Source: JALYJG01 sp033763555
GTDB taxonomy: Bacteria; Pseudomonadota; Alphaproteobacteria; UBA9219
DNA length: 64,000 bases
Assembly: GCA_033763555.1 (NCBI GenBank)
Contig: JANRKK010000029.1
Location: forward strand, 1 to 64,000
Direction of reading: 5' to 3'
Shown: positions 54,945 through 62,486 of the stretch, piece after piece
Position numbering within the stretch: position 1 is the first letter of the stretch
How the letters are laid out: the number at the start of each line of letters is the position of its first letter
The notes under the pieces: model-generated
The model's input: only the letters and a program-made list of their open reading frames with translations
Told to the model about the DNA's origin: nothing
Databases searched by the model: none
Program-made: the position numbers and the translations under genes

Positions 54945-55853
54945 TTATTCCGAAGGGGTCGGTTCTTCCGCAGCGGGAGTGGTTGACTTGGCCGCAGCCG
55001 CCAGAGGCTGTTTCTTCTGAATCCATGCCGCGAATTTTTCCGGCGCCACAGCTTCGATGACAATCGGCATGAAAGCGTGGCCTGTGCCGCAGATCATGGA
55101 GCATTGGCCATAATAGACGCCTTCCTTGTCGATCTTCATCCATAATTCGCTAAGCCTGCCGGGAACGCCCATGCGGTTGACGCCCAGCGACGGGACGAAC
55201 CAGGAATGTTCCACGTCCGAAGCGGCAATCTGAACGCGGATATTCTTGCCTGTGGGGAGAACAACGCGGTTATCGACTTCCAGAAGGCGTTTCGGTGTGC
55301 CGGGTATGAGCCAGCCTGGCTGACTTTCCTTGATCAGCTCCGCGGCCTGTGCGTCCGTGACGTCCGAGGCGTTCCAGGTCGGGCGGCTGTCAAAGCCGAG
55401 ATCGCCGTGATCGGGATATTCATATGACCAGTACCATTGATGCGCCGTGACCTTGAGCGTCAGGTCCACCGACGGCGCGCGCTCGGTGTAATACAGCAGC
55501 GGAAAGGAAACCAGAGCGATGCCGACCAGAACCAGGCAGGGAACAAGTGTCCAGACAATCTCCAGCTTGACGTTATGCGTCGTGCGGCTGGGTTTGGGGT
55601 TGATGCGCCAATTGTAGCGGATGACCACATACAGCAGGAGCAGCAATATGAAAACGACGATCAGCGTAATGATATAAAGAAGAATGTCGTGAAACGTGCC
55701 AATGCGCGCCTGCATGGTGGAACCCGCGGGCTGCATGCCCAGCCCCCAGGGATGGGGAAAACCTTCGGCCATGGCCGGAAGGCTGAATAGAAATGCGACA
55801 GCCCCGGCCAGCACGGCGCTGAAAAAACCAGTTTTTTGAGGGGGGCGAGGCAA
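54945..55853 (-). CDS. ctaC: Cytochrome c oxidase subunit II with variant CuA loop
   Basis: 302 residues from the TTG at 55853 (GGAG 6 bases upstream); the frame is open to 55967 but no signal fits. Signal peptide (FSAVLAGAVAFLFSLPAMA), two helices (about 55-80 and 95-120) and the CuA domain. The CuA loop reads GQCSMICGTGHAFMP: both Cys, the second His and Met are there, but the usual Glu between the Cys (CSExC) is Met. That Glu is normally a CuA carbonyl and Mg ligand. A Pro/Ala-rich tail ends the protein. Confidence 0.95.
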   Translation of the reverse strand: MPRPPQKTGFFSAVLAGAVAFLFSLPAMAEGFPHPWGLGMQPAGSTMQARIGTFHDILLYIITLIVVFILLLLLYVVIRYNWRINPKPSRTTHNVKLEIVWTLVPCLVLVGIALVSFPLLYYTERAPSVDLTLKVTAHQWYWSYEYPDHGDLGFDSRPTWNASDVTDAQAAELIKESQPGWLIPGTPKRLLEVDNRVVLPTGKNIRVQIAASDVEHSWFVPSLGVNRMGVPGRLSELWMKIDKEGVYYGQCSMICGTGHAFMPIVIEAVAPEKFAAWIQKKQPLAAAAKSTTPAAEEPTPSE

Positions 55854-55942
55854 ATCGAATCTCCGAAGCGGTTCCTCCAGCGAGTTTATAGCGGATTTAA
55901 CGCAAGAAGAAAGAGCGGCGAAACGGCCTGTTCTACAAGGCT

Positions 55943-56716
55943 TCAGGCGGCTGCGCGGTAGCCGCAAAGAGTCTCGAAAATCGGCGCGTAATGGCAGTTA
56001 TAGGTAATAACTTCGCCGATTTCACCACGATCCTTGAGCTTCTGTCCTCGCTCTTCATAGCGCAGGGCCTGCCCGGCCACGGGGCGCGGCAGTACGCGGC
56101 GACCTTTAAGGAACCGTTCCCGCTTGCCGTGCGAAGCCAAGGCTTCTTCGATCATGCTGCCCATCTGGCTCGTCAGAATGCCGTAAGGGCCGTTGCGCAG
56201 GGTTTCAGCCTTGCGCGCCAGTTCGCCTTCGGTCAGGTCGATCTGCATGCACTCATCATCCAGCGCGGCAGGCGCGCATTGCATGGCAAAAGATTCGCCT
56301 TTCCCTGTTTCCTGATAAATCAGTGGCACTTCGTAAAGCGCGGCATCGCGGCCATCAAGGGCGGAAAGCACGACGGGTAGCGTGATGTCATGCACCGGAT
56401 TGTAAAACTCGACCGAGTCCACATAGACGGCTTCAATATCCATCGGCTGGAAAATTTCGCGCAGCTGCCCGGCTATGCCGCGGTAAAATTCCGCATCGCA
56501 CGCCAGCAAGGCGTCATACAAAGCCTGTTCGCGGTGGTTCAGAAAATGCAATTGGCTGGGGTCGGTATAGGAGGCAAGGCCGCGGCGCGTCTGGTTGACG
56601 CGTTCTTCACCGCCGCCATCCGTCAGAAAAATGATTTGCGGTTTCAGTCTCTGGATGGCCCCCAGCACGGCGACTTCATGGTTGGGGTGGCTGAAAACCA
56701 TAACATGGGACGGCAT
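55943..56716 (-). CDS. PIG-L/LmbE-like deacetylase family, divergent
   Basis: 257 residues. The start VMVFSHPNHEVAVLGAIQ resembles the PIG-L zinc site HPDDE, with Asn-His in place of Asp-Asp; YNPVHDITLP could supply the distal His and Asp. FLTDGGGEERV is a further family-like segment. PIG-L enzymes remove acetyl from GlcNAc-type sugars; the altered motif leaves activity uncertain. ATG at 56716 (GAGAG upstream) is chosen over ATG 56770. Next to a GT2 gene on the same strand, so a glycan role is plausible. Confidence 0.58.
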   Translation of the reverse strand: MPSHVMVFSHPNHEVAVLGAIQRLKPQIIFLTDGGGEERVNQTRRGLASYTDPSQLHFLNHREQALYDALLACDAEFYRGIAGQLREIFQPMDIEAVYVDSVEFYNPVHDITLPVVLSALDGRDAALYEVPLIYQETGKGESFAMQCAPAALDDECMQIDLTEGELARKAETLRNGPYGILTSQMGSMIEEALASHGKRERFLKGRRVLPRPVAGQALRYEERGQKLKDRGEIGEVITYNCHYAPIFETLCGYRAAA

Positions 56717-56800
56717 GACAAACTCTCGATCCAAAATACGGCGGAAGCCGGAAAGCGTTGTGTTTGGCATAGAAAAAGGGCTTTTCCAACCCCGGATAGG

Positions 56801-57679
56801 TTAACGCCATTTGCGGCGGATTTGATTTCGGCCTGCCTCAAGTGACTCGGTCAAAGTAACGCGATGGGCATCCAGCGAGCGGTAACGCACGGCCAGAAAA
56901 GGCACGCGTATAGCAGGCTTTTCCTGCGTGTAGCGCAGAACAAGATCCCAATCCTCCAGACTGCGCAGAGCTTCATCAAACCCGCCATGGCGTTCATACA
57001 AGCTGCGGCGGTGGATGAAGGTGCTCATCCCGATAAAGTTTCGCCGCCGGAGCTTCTTGCGGCTGAATTTCTCGAACAGAATGCGCTGCCCCTCGGGCAG
57101 ATGGGCTTCGGTAACCATGGCGCCATAGGCGCAATCACAGGACGGGTCGGTGGCGAAAACTGAAACCGCGCCTGCCAGAAATCCCGGATACCAGACATTG
57201 TCGCTGTCGAGATAGGCAATCAACGCACCCTTCGACAGGCGCAGCGCATGATTGCGCGCTGTGGACTGTCCTGCATGCGGCTGGGAGACATAGCGAATGC
57301 GCGCATCTGAAGTAAAAGTCGCAATAGTCTCTGGTGTGTTGTCGGTGCTGCCATCATCGACGATGATCAATTCCCAGTCGGTGAAGCGCTGGGCCTGAAC
57401 GCTGCGGATGGCATCGACGACCAGCGCGCCACGGTTCCATACGGGCATGATGACGCTGACGGCGGGTGAAGGAAAACGCGGCTCCGGCAGGCCGCGCGGC
57501 ATGACATCGGGATGTTCGGCCAGAAGTATCTCCAGCCTGTTGATGCGCTCGCGCAGGCAGATGGCCTCGCGCAGCGGCATATAAAAACGGCGGTAGAGAT
57601 GACGAGCCAGACGGCGCATGGCGATTTCAATTCCAGTTTGCAGACGGGCTAATCTATGGAGAAGTCCGGCGCGCTTCAA
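56801..57679 (-). CDS. GT2 family glycosyltransferase
   Basis: 292 residues. The GT-A domain starts at about 73 (VSVIMPVWNRGALVVDAIRSV) with LIIVDDGSTDNT, the DxD-type LDSDN, and ALRSLEDWDLVLRY with the catalytic-type acidic pair. Residues 1-70 form a basic helical lead. It transfers a sugar from a nucleotide donor on the cytoplasmic side. It is divergent from the PqqD gene and is likely part of the locus to the right, where two more GT2 genes occur. Confidence 0.87.
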   Translation of the reverse strand: MKRAGLLHRLARLQTGIEIAMRRLARHLYRRFYMPLREAICLRERINRLEILLAEHPDVMPRGLPEPRFPSPAVSVIMPVWNRGALVVDAIRSVQAQRFTDWELIIVDDGSTDNTPETIATFTSDARIRYVSQPHAGQSTARNHALRLSKGALIAYLDSDNVWYPGFLAGAVSVFATDPSCDCAYGAMVTEAHLPEGQRILFEKFSRKKLRRRNFIGMSTFIHRRSLYERHGGFDEALRSLEDWDLVLRYTQEKPAIRVPFLAVRYRSLDAHRVTLTESLEAGRNQIRRKWR

Positions 57680-57796
57680 TCCATGATAACACTATGAAAT
57701 ATAATGATAATTTATGTATCCGGGCCTGCCGGGGCTGGTTTGATTTAGCCTTCCAAAGTCCTTATAAGGATGCGGTTACAGGAATATGGGGAACAG

Positions 57797-58243
57797 ATGC
57801 CGCAGGCCTATTACGTCAATGAAACTTCAACCATTCACGAAATCATCGATGGCGAAGCCATCATGATCAATCTGGATAGCGGCAATTATTATACGCTGAA
57901 CGATTGTGGTGCGTTTGTGTGGGAGCTTATCCGCCAGAAGCGCGCTGTCTCCGATATGGCCCGCGTCGTTGCCAGCCAGTTTCGTCAACCGCAAGCCGAT
58001 GTCGAAACTCAGGTGGGGAGTTTCATCCAGCGTCTGGCGGAAGAAGGCTTGATTCTGAAAATCGACGGCGCTGCACAAGACAATATTCCACCCGCGCCTT
58101 CGGCGAAAAATGATGCGCCTTACGCGCCGCCGGAAGTAACCGTGTTCAGTGATATGCAGGAATTGCTGTTGCTTGATCCCATCCATGAAGTTGGCGAGCA
58201 GGGCTGGCCCCACACCTCGCCCAAAAGCGTGAAAAGTGCCTGA
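57797..58243 (+). CDS. PqqD-domain protein with conserved-looking acidic tail
   Basis: 148 residues. The PqqD domain (about 1-90; INLDSGNYYTLNDCGAFVWELI, GSFIQRLAEEGLIL) is a winged-helix peptide-recognition module (RRE) that in RiPP systems holds a leader peptide. A linker leads to a tail (about 105-148) with DMQELLLLDPIHEV and GEQGWP, which looks like an independent conserved peptide rather than part of PqqD. ATG 57797 has GGGG upstream. The next gene, an HprK-like kinase, overlaps by 8 bases. The tail might be the substrate or a contact for kinase or nucleotidyltransferase; that is inference. Confidence 0.78.
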   Translation: MPQAYYVNETSTIHEIIDGEAIMINLDSGNYYTLNDCGAFVWELIRQKRAVSDMARVVASQFRQPQADVETQVGSFIQRLAEEGLILKIDGAAQDNIPPAPSAKNDAPYAPPEVTVFSDMQELLLLDPIHEVGEQGWPHTSPKSVKSA

Positions 58244-59321
58244 ACCCGCCCGGGCTGTTGGCGGCACCGATCGCGCCCTGTTCGCGGCATCTTCCCCGGC
58301 TGAAACCTACTACGCACAGGTCAGCGCCTTGTTCGAGCGCGCTGTCGCTGCGACCTCGGACATCCGCCGTTACTACAAACTCGGCCCCGAAATCCTGTGC
58401 ATTCGTTTTGCGGGTGAAGGGCTGATGACAATGCTGACACCCGCGCTGGCGCATGTTGAAGTAGGCCCTGCCGCACCTTCGCTGACGGTGCATTGCTGGG
58501 ACAGTGCCACGACGGGTGTGACGATGGGCGCGCCGCCCTGGCCGGGCTCCGCCTTTGGGCCGAAGGGCCATATTGAAGGCTATAACAATGATGCTGTTCG
58601 TACGGTCTATCAGCCTGGTGCGGATGTCTTGAATATGATGCATGTCCCTTCGCGCACGGGCATCTACTGGATTCGCGATCCGGACATCCTGCCTTATTGG
58701 GAATGCAGCTTCCCAATGCGCGCGTTGCTGCATTGGTGGAGCAGGGAGCGCCCGTTTCAGCTGGTGCATGCGGGCGCGGTCGGCAATGAAAAAGGCGGCG
58801 TGCTGCTGACAGGAAAAAGCGGCTCCGGCAAATCCACAACGGCAATGTCCTGTCTGAATTCACCGCTCGGCTATGCGGGCGATGATTATGTAATGATCGC
58901 AAATGAGCCGCAGCCTTATGTGTACAGCCTTTACAATACCGCCAAGCTGGTGCCCGAAGGCGTCGGCCTGCTGCCCGGCATGACACATAAAATCAGCAAT
59001 CCGCAAAACATGCAGGACGAAAAAGCCATGTTCTTCCTGCAGGAATATTATCCGGAAAAACTCAGTCCCGGTTTTCCGGTGAAGGCAATTTTCCTGCCGC
59101 GCGTGACGCATCAGCGCGATACAAGGCTGCTTCCTGCCACGCAGGGCGAGGCTTTGTTCGCTTTGGCACCGACGACCGTTCTGCATCTGGAAGGCGACAG
59201 CAAGCTGGCCTTTGAGAAAATGAGCCGTTTTGTACAATCCGTCTCCAGCTACTGGCTGGAGGTCGGTACGGATATGGCACAAATTCCCGAGACCATCCGC
59301 ATGTTCCTGGAGCAAGCCTGA
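58236..59321 (+). CDS. HPr-kinase-like P-loop serine kinase
   Basis: 361 residues. The N-terminal half (about 1-170) is unknown. The kinase domain has LVHAGAV, GGVLLTGKSGSGKSTTAMSC (Walker A 193-201) and YAGDDYVMI, matching HprK-type kinases seen in lasso-peptide and other PqqD-linked clusters. Some of those phosphorylate a Ser of a peptide. GTG start at 58236 overlaps the PqqD gene, and the stop overlaps the next GT2 gene by one base. Substrate is unknown. No cyclase, protease or transporter follows. Confidence 0.83.
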   Translation: MPEPARAVGGTDRALFAASSPAETYYAQVSALFERAVAATSDIRRYYKLGPEILCIRFAGEGLMTMLTPALAHVEVGPAAPSLTVHCWDSATTGVTMGAPPWPGSAFGPKGHIEGYNNDAVRTVYQPGADVLNMMHVPSRTGIYWIRDPDILPYWECSFPMRALLHWWSRERPFQLVHAGAVGNEKGGVLLTGKSGSGKSTTAMSCLNSPLGYAGDDYVMIANEPQPYVYSLYNTAKLVPEGVGLLPGMTHKISNPQNMQDEKAMFFLQEYYPEKLSPGFPVKAIFLPRVTHQRDTRLLPATQGEALFALAPTTVLHLEGDSKLAFEKMSRFVQSVSSYWLEVGTDMAQIPETIRMFLEQA

Positions 59322-60088
59322 TGTCCGGTCCGCGCATCAGCGTCATCATCCCCTATTACAAGGCGGCGGCTTTTGTCGAAAACGCTGTCGCCAGCATTCG
59401 CAGGCAGAATTACACCAATCTCGAAATCATCCTGATTGATGATGGTTCAGAAGATGATGTCGCCGCGCGCGTCAAAGGCTGGGGCGATGATATCGTTTTC
59501 CTGCAGCAGCCGAACAAAGGCCCTGCGGCAGCGCGGAATTTGGGCATTCAAAAAGCCACGGGCGAGATCATCGCTTTTCTCGATGCCGATGATCTCTGGC
59601 CCGATGACAAGCTGGCCGTGCAGTTGCCGAAGCTGGAGCAGGATGGAGAGCTCGGCATTGTTACGGGCCGTGTTCAGTATGTACGGCTGGCGGGTGCAGA
59701 AGACCGCGAGCTTCCCTTCGATGAGAACAACACCATTGTTCATGTGCATCTGGGTGCGACCCTTGTGCGCCGCGAGGTTTTCGAGCGTACGGGTCTGTTC
59801 AACGAGGGTCTGCGCATGAGCGAGGATATGGACTGGTTCCTCCGTGTCCGGGAAAATCAGGTGAAGACGGTTATTTTGCCAGAGACAGTTCTGATCTATC
59901 AGATGCATGCTTTCAACATGACGCGTCAGCTGACCGTCAAAAACGCACGCATGATCGAAGTTCTTAAGGCATCGCTGAATCGCCGCCGTGCAGCACAGGG
60001 AGAAGCAAAAGACCTCGGCTCATTCTCGGAATATGGCGGGGCGGCAAAACTGGATGTCAGCCGTTTCATTCGCAAATCGGGCAACTGA
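59321..60088 (+). CDS. GT2 family glycosyltransferase
   Basis: 255 residues. GT-A fold: ISVIIPYYKAAAFVENAVASI, LIDDGSED, FLDADDLWP (DxD), and MSEDMDWFLRV. Overlaps the kinase gene by one base and is 2 bases from the next GT2. A tail of about 60 residues begins with LKASLNRRRAAQ, which the next protein repeats in short form (LKDSLDRRRKAQ), so they are tandem paralogues. The acceptor is unknown. Confidence 0.87.
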   Translation: MSGPRISVIIPYYKAAAFVENAVASIRRQNYTNLEIILIDDGSEDDVAARVKGWGDDIVFLQQPNKGPAAARNLGIQKATGEIIAFLDADDLWPDDKLAVQLPKLEQDGELGIVTGRVQYVRLAGAEDRELPFDENNTIVHVHLGATLVRREVFERTGLFNEGLRMSEDMDWFLRVRENQVKTVILPETVLIYQMHAFNMTRQLTVKNARMIEVLKASLNRRRAAQGEAKDLGSFSEYGGAAKLDVSRFIRKSGN

Positions 60089-60090
60089 CG

Positions 60091-60780
60091 ATGGCGGCGC
60101 AACCTCTCATCAGCGTTATTATCGCTGTGCATAATGGCGAGACCTATATGGCGGAAGCCATCGACAGCGTGTTGCAGCAAAGCTGGCCATCCCTTGAGTT
60201 GATTATCATTGATGACGGTTCAACCGATGGTTCAGCCAGGATCGCGCAATCCTACGGCGACAGGCTGGTTTATTGTTACCAGCCCAATGCGGGCCTTGGT
60301 GCCGCACGCAATGCGGGGATTGCACGCGCACGCGGTAATTATATCGCCTTTGTGGATTCGGATGATCTCTGGCCATCGCAAAAACTGGAGTGGCAGATGG
60401 CGCTTTTGCAGCAACGGCCCGAGATCGGCATGGTTTTCGGCTTGGCTGAGCAGTTCCACAGCCCGGAATTGCCGGAAGAACGCAAGCAGGAATTGCAGGG
60501 CCATGGGCAAATTCTTGCAGGCTACAGCGGCGGCACATTGCTGGCGCGCAAATCGGTTTTTGAACGGGTCGGCCTTTTCACCATCCGCATTCAGCTCGGT
60601 GAATTTATCGATTGGTACGCGCGTGCCACGGATGCAGGCGTCAAAACTTTCATGCTGGAGGAAATTCTCCTGAAACGGCGGCTGCATAACAGCAATATGG
60701 GCGTGCGGATGAAAGATCGCCGCCATGAATATCTGAAAGTCCTGAAGGACTCGCTTGATCGGCGGCGCAAGGCGCAATGA
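60091..60780 (+). CDS. GT2 family glycosyltransferase, tandem paralogue
   Basis: 229 residues. ISVIIAVHNGETYMAEAIDSVL, LIIIDDGSTDGS, FVDSDDLWP (DxD) and the LDRRRKAQ end. It resembles the preceding protein but is shorter at the C-terminus. It overlaps the nucleotidyltransferase by four bases (ATGA). Two similar transferases in a row suggest successive sugar additions or a shared donor. Confidence 0.87.
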   Translation: MAAQPLISVIIAVHNGETYMAEAIDSVLQQSWPSLELIIIDDGSTDGSARIAQSYGDRLVYCYQPNAGLGAARNAGIARARGNYIAFVDSDDLWPSQKLEWQMALLQQRPEIGMVFGLAEQFHSPELPEERKQELQGHGQILAGYSGGTLLARKSVFERVGLFTIRIQLGEFIDWYARATDAGVKTFMLEEILLKRRLHNSNMGVRMKDRRHEYLKVLKDSLDRRRKAQ

Positions 60781-61943
60781 ACGCGGCCGTAAAAAATATC
60801 GGCGGTTGCCTGCCCTCGCCGGATGAACTCGTTTTCCTGAAAGCCTGTCTCTCGCCGCCTGAGGAAGCCAAAGCCGCCTGGGCGGAATGTCTTTCACGCC
60901 GGAGCTTGGATGAACTGGAGGGCCCGTCTTTCCATCTTTTGCCGTTGCTTTATCGCAATTTGCAGCGCGCGGAGCATGAAGGGCCGGAGATGCCGCGCCT
61001 CAAGGGGCTGTACCGCCGCAACTGGTACGCCAGCCAGAAACGTTTTCATATGCTGGAGAATGTCATCGCGCAATTCCATGCGCACAAGATTCCCGTGATC
61101 GTCCTGAAAGGCTCGGCTCTCAGTTTTCTCTATTACCCCGACCCCTACACGCGGGCGATGATGGATGGCGACATTCTTGTGCCCATGGCGCAGGCGGAAG
61201 AAGCAGTCACCCGGCTGCGTGCCCAAGGCTGGAATTGCAAAATACCGATGCGGCGGAATTTCACGCGCAGTATGAATGGCAATGCCTTCACCAACGCTGC
61301 AGGGGATGAGCTGGATGTACATTGGCATCTGTTTCTCGAAAATTGCGGTGAGAAAAATCGCCAGATTTTCTGGCAACGCGCTGTGCCGATGGAATTTCGC
61401 GCACAGCAAGTTCTGACCCTGTCGCCGTCCGACCATCTGTTTCATACCTGCATCCACGGCTATAAATGGAATCCGGTTAGTCCCATGCGCTGGGTCGCCG
61501 ATGCCTCCCTCATCCTTGAAAAATCCGGCGATGCGATCGAGTGGGATCATATTGTGGGGCAGGCGCGTATTCGGAATTTTTCCGTGCGTCTGCATGGCGC
61601 ACTCGCTTTTCTGTGCGACAGCTGCGGTTTGAAAATTCCAGCCCGGGTCTTTACGGATTTGCAGGCCATTCCTGTGCCGAAATTCGAGCGTTTCGAGCAT
61701 CGTATCGTCACACGCGAAGGCAAGCTGCATCAGGATCCGTTGAAGGAATTTGTCTGGCCACTGCAAAGGCTCTGGTGCCTGCATCGCCGCCTGAATCCGG
61801 ACCGCAACGCCTTTCTGCGGGCGGTGACATTTCCTTCGACTTTACGCACCGAACTGGCGGCCAGCACGCGGCTCTCGTCTTTTCTGTTAAGGGCTGGATT
61901 TCGCAAGCTAAAACGCCTTTGGAAGAGCGCTCCGGCGGGCTGA
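60777..61943 (+). CDS. Nucleotidyltransferase family protein (NTP_transf_5-like)
   Basis: 388 residues. IPVIVLKGSALSFLYYPDPY and RAMMDGDILVPM form the KGS and DxD core of the NTP_transf_5 family, a nucleotidyltransferase fold common in PqqD/HprK-like and lasso clusters and of unknown substrate. DVHWHLF and HLFHTCIHGYKW follow as in the family. The C-terminal half is helical. It ends the operon; 260 bases follow without a gene before cspA. Confidence 0.84.
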   Translation: MNAAVKNIGGCLPSPDELVFLKACLSPPEEAKAAWAECLSRRSLDELEGPSFHLLPLLYRNLQRAEHEGPEMPRLKGLYRRNWYASQKRFHMLENVIAQFHAHKIPVIVLKGSALSFLYYPDPYTRAMMDGDILVPMAQAEEAVTRLRAQGWNCKIPMRRNFTRSMNGNAFTNAAGDELDVHWHLFLENCGEKNRQIFWQRAVPMEFRAQQVLTLSPSDHLFHTCIHGYKWNPVSPMRWVADASLILEKSGDAIEWDHIVGQARIRNFSVRLHGALAFLCDSCGLKIPARVFTDLQAIPVPKFERFEHRIVTREGKLHQDPLKEFVWPLQRLWCLHRRLNPDRNAFLRAVTFPSTLRTELAASTRLSSFLLRAGFRKLKRLWKSAPAG

Positions 61944-62121
61944 AACTTATTATTTTATTGCTTTTTTTCAGGGAAGCCCATAAGGTCCCGCCCGAGTTTA
62001 GATATAGCTCTCGCTTGTGTTTGTGCCGATCTTGTATCGGCGGCGCTTTTAAGAACGGCGCTTAATGAGAGAATGGCTTCGGCTACTTTCCTACTAACTG
62101 ACTTGTGTGAGTTTAAACTTT

Positions 62122-62174
62122 GAAGCTTCGGCTTCGGAAGGAACTATGCTCATACGCTTGCCCCATGGTGGGGC
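62122..62174 (+). promoter_or_regulatory. Structured 5' leader of the cold-shock gene
   Basis: The 260-base gap before cspA shows GAAGC-TTCG-GCTTC (62122-62135, UUCG tetraloop) and GCCCCA-TGG-TGGGGC (62160-62174). A further CCGAT/ATCGG hairpin is at 62026-62040. Long structured leaders that refold at low temperature are typical of cspA-like genes. The rest of the gap shows nothing clear. Confidence 0.5.
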
Positions 62175-62203
62175 GGGTCAACTGAAAGTAAAAGGAAAGT
62201 ACA

Positions 62204-62416
62204 ATGGCTAACGGTCAAGTCAAATGGTTCAACGGTCAAAAGGGCTACGGCTTCATTCAACCTGAAGCGGGTGGTCCGGATGTGTTCGTACATATCAGCG
62301 CTTTGCAAAACGCTGGCCTGCAAGGTCTGCGGGACGGTCAACGCGTCAGCTACGAAATCGCCATGAACAAGGGCAAGGAATCTGCGGTCAACATCAAGCT
62401 GATTGACGCAGCCTAA
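62204..62416 (+). CDS. Cold-shock protein, CspA family
   Basis: 70 residues, a single cold-shock domain: GQVKWFNGQKGYGFIQP (RNP1) and DVFVHISAL (RNP2). It binds single-stranded nucleic acid as an RNA chaperone. GGAAAG about 6 bases before the ATG. A helicase gene follows after 70 bases, and both may be cotranscribed. Confidence 0.95.
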   Translation: MANGQVKWFNGQKGYGFIQPEAGGPDVFVHISALQNAGLQGLRDGQRVSYEIAMNKGKESAVNIKLIDAA

Positions 62417-62445
62417 CTCTTAACATTGAAAACCAGCTAGCCCAG

Positions 62446-62468
62446 CCCGCCAACCTTGCGTTGGCGGG
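62446..62468 (+). repeat. Hairpin between cspA and the helicase gene
   Basis: CCCGCCAA (62446-62453) and TTGGCGGG (62461-62468) form a perfect 8-base stem with loop CCTTGCG. No T run follows, so it is more likely an attenuator or mRNA stabilising element than a full terminator. It ends 18 bases before the helicase ATG and would sit beside its GTGAGGA. Confidence 0.55.
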
Positions 62469-62486
62469 AGTGGGTGAGGATTTATC

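Noticed and set aside
57694..57822. Lasso-peptide precursor in front of the PqqD gene
   Set aside because: No Thr at -2, no Gly/Ala1 with Asp/Glu at 7-9, and no cyclase or protease genes. Kept only as a low-level finding.
60777..61943. Nucleotidyltransferase as a type IV (AbiEii-like) toxin
   Set aside because: The KGS...DGD layout and length fit NTP_transf_5 better, and there is no antitoxin partner in the operon.
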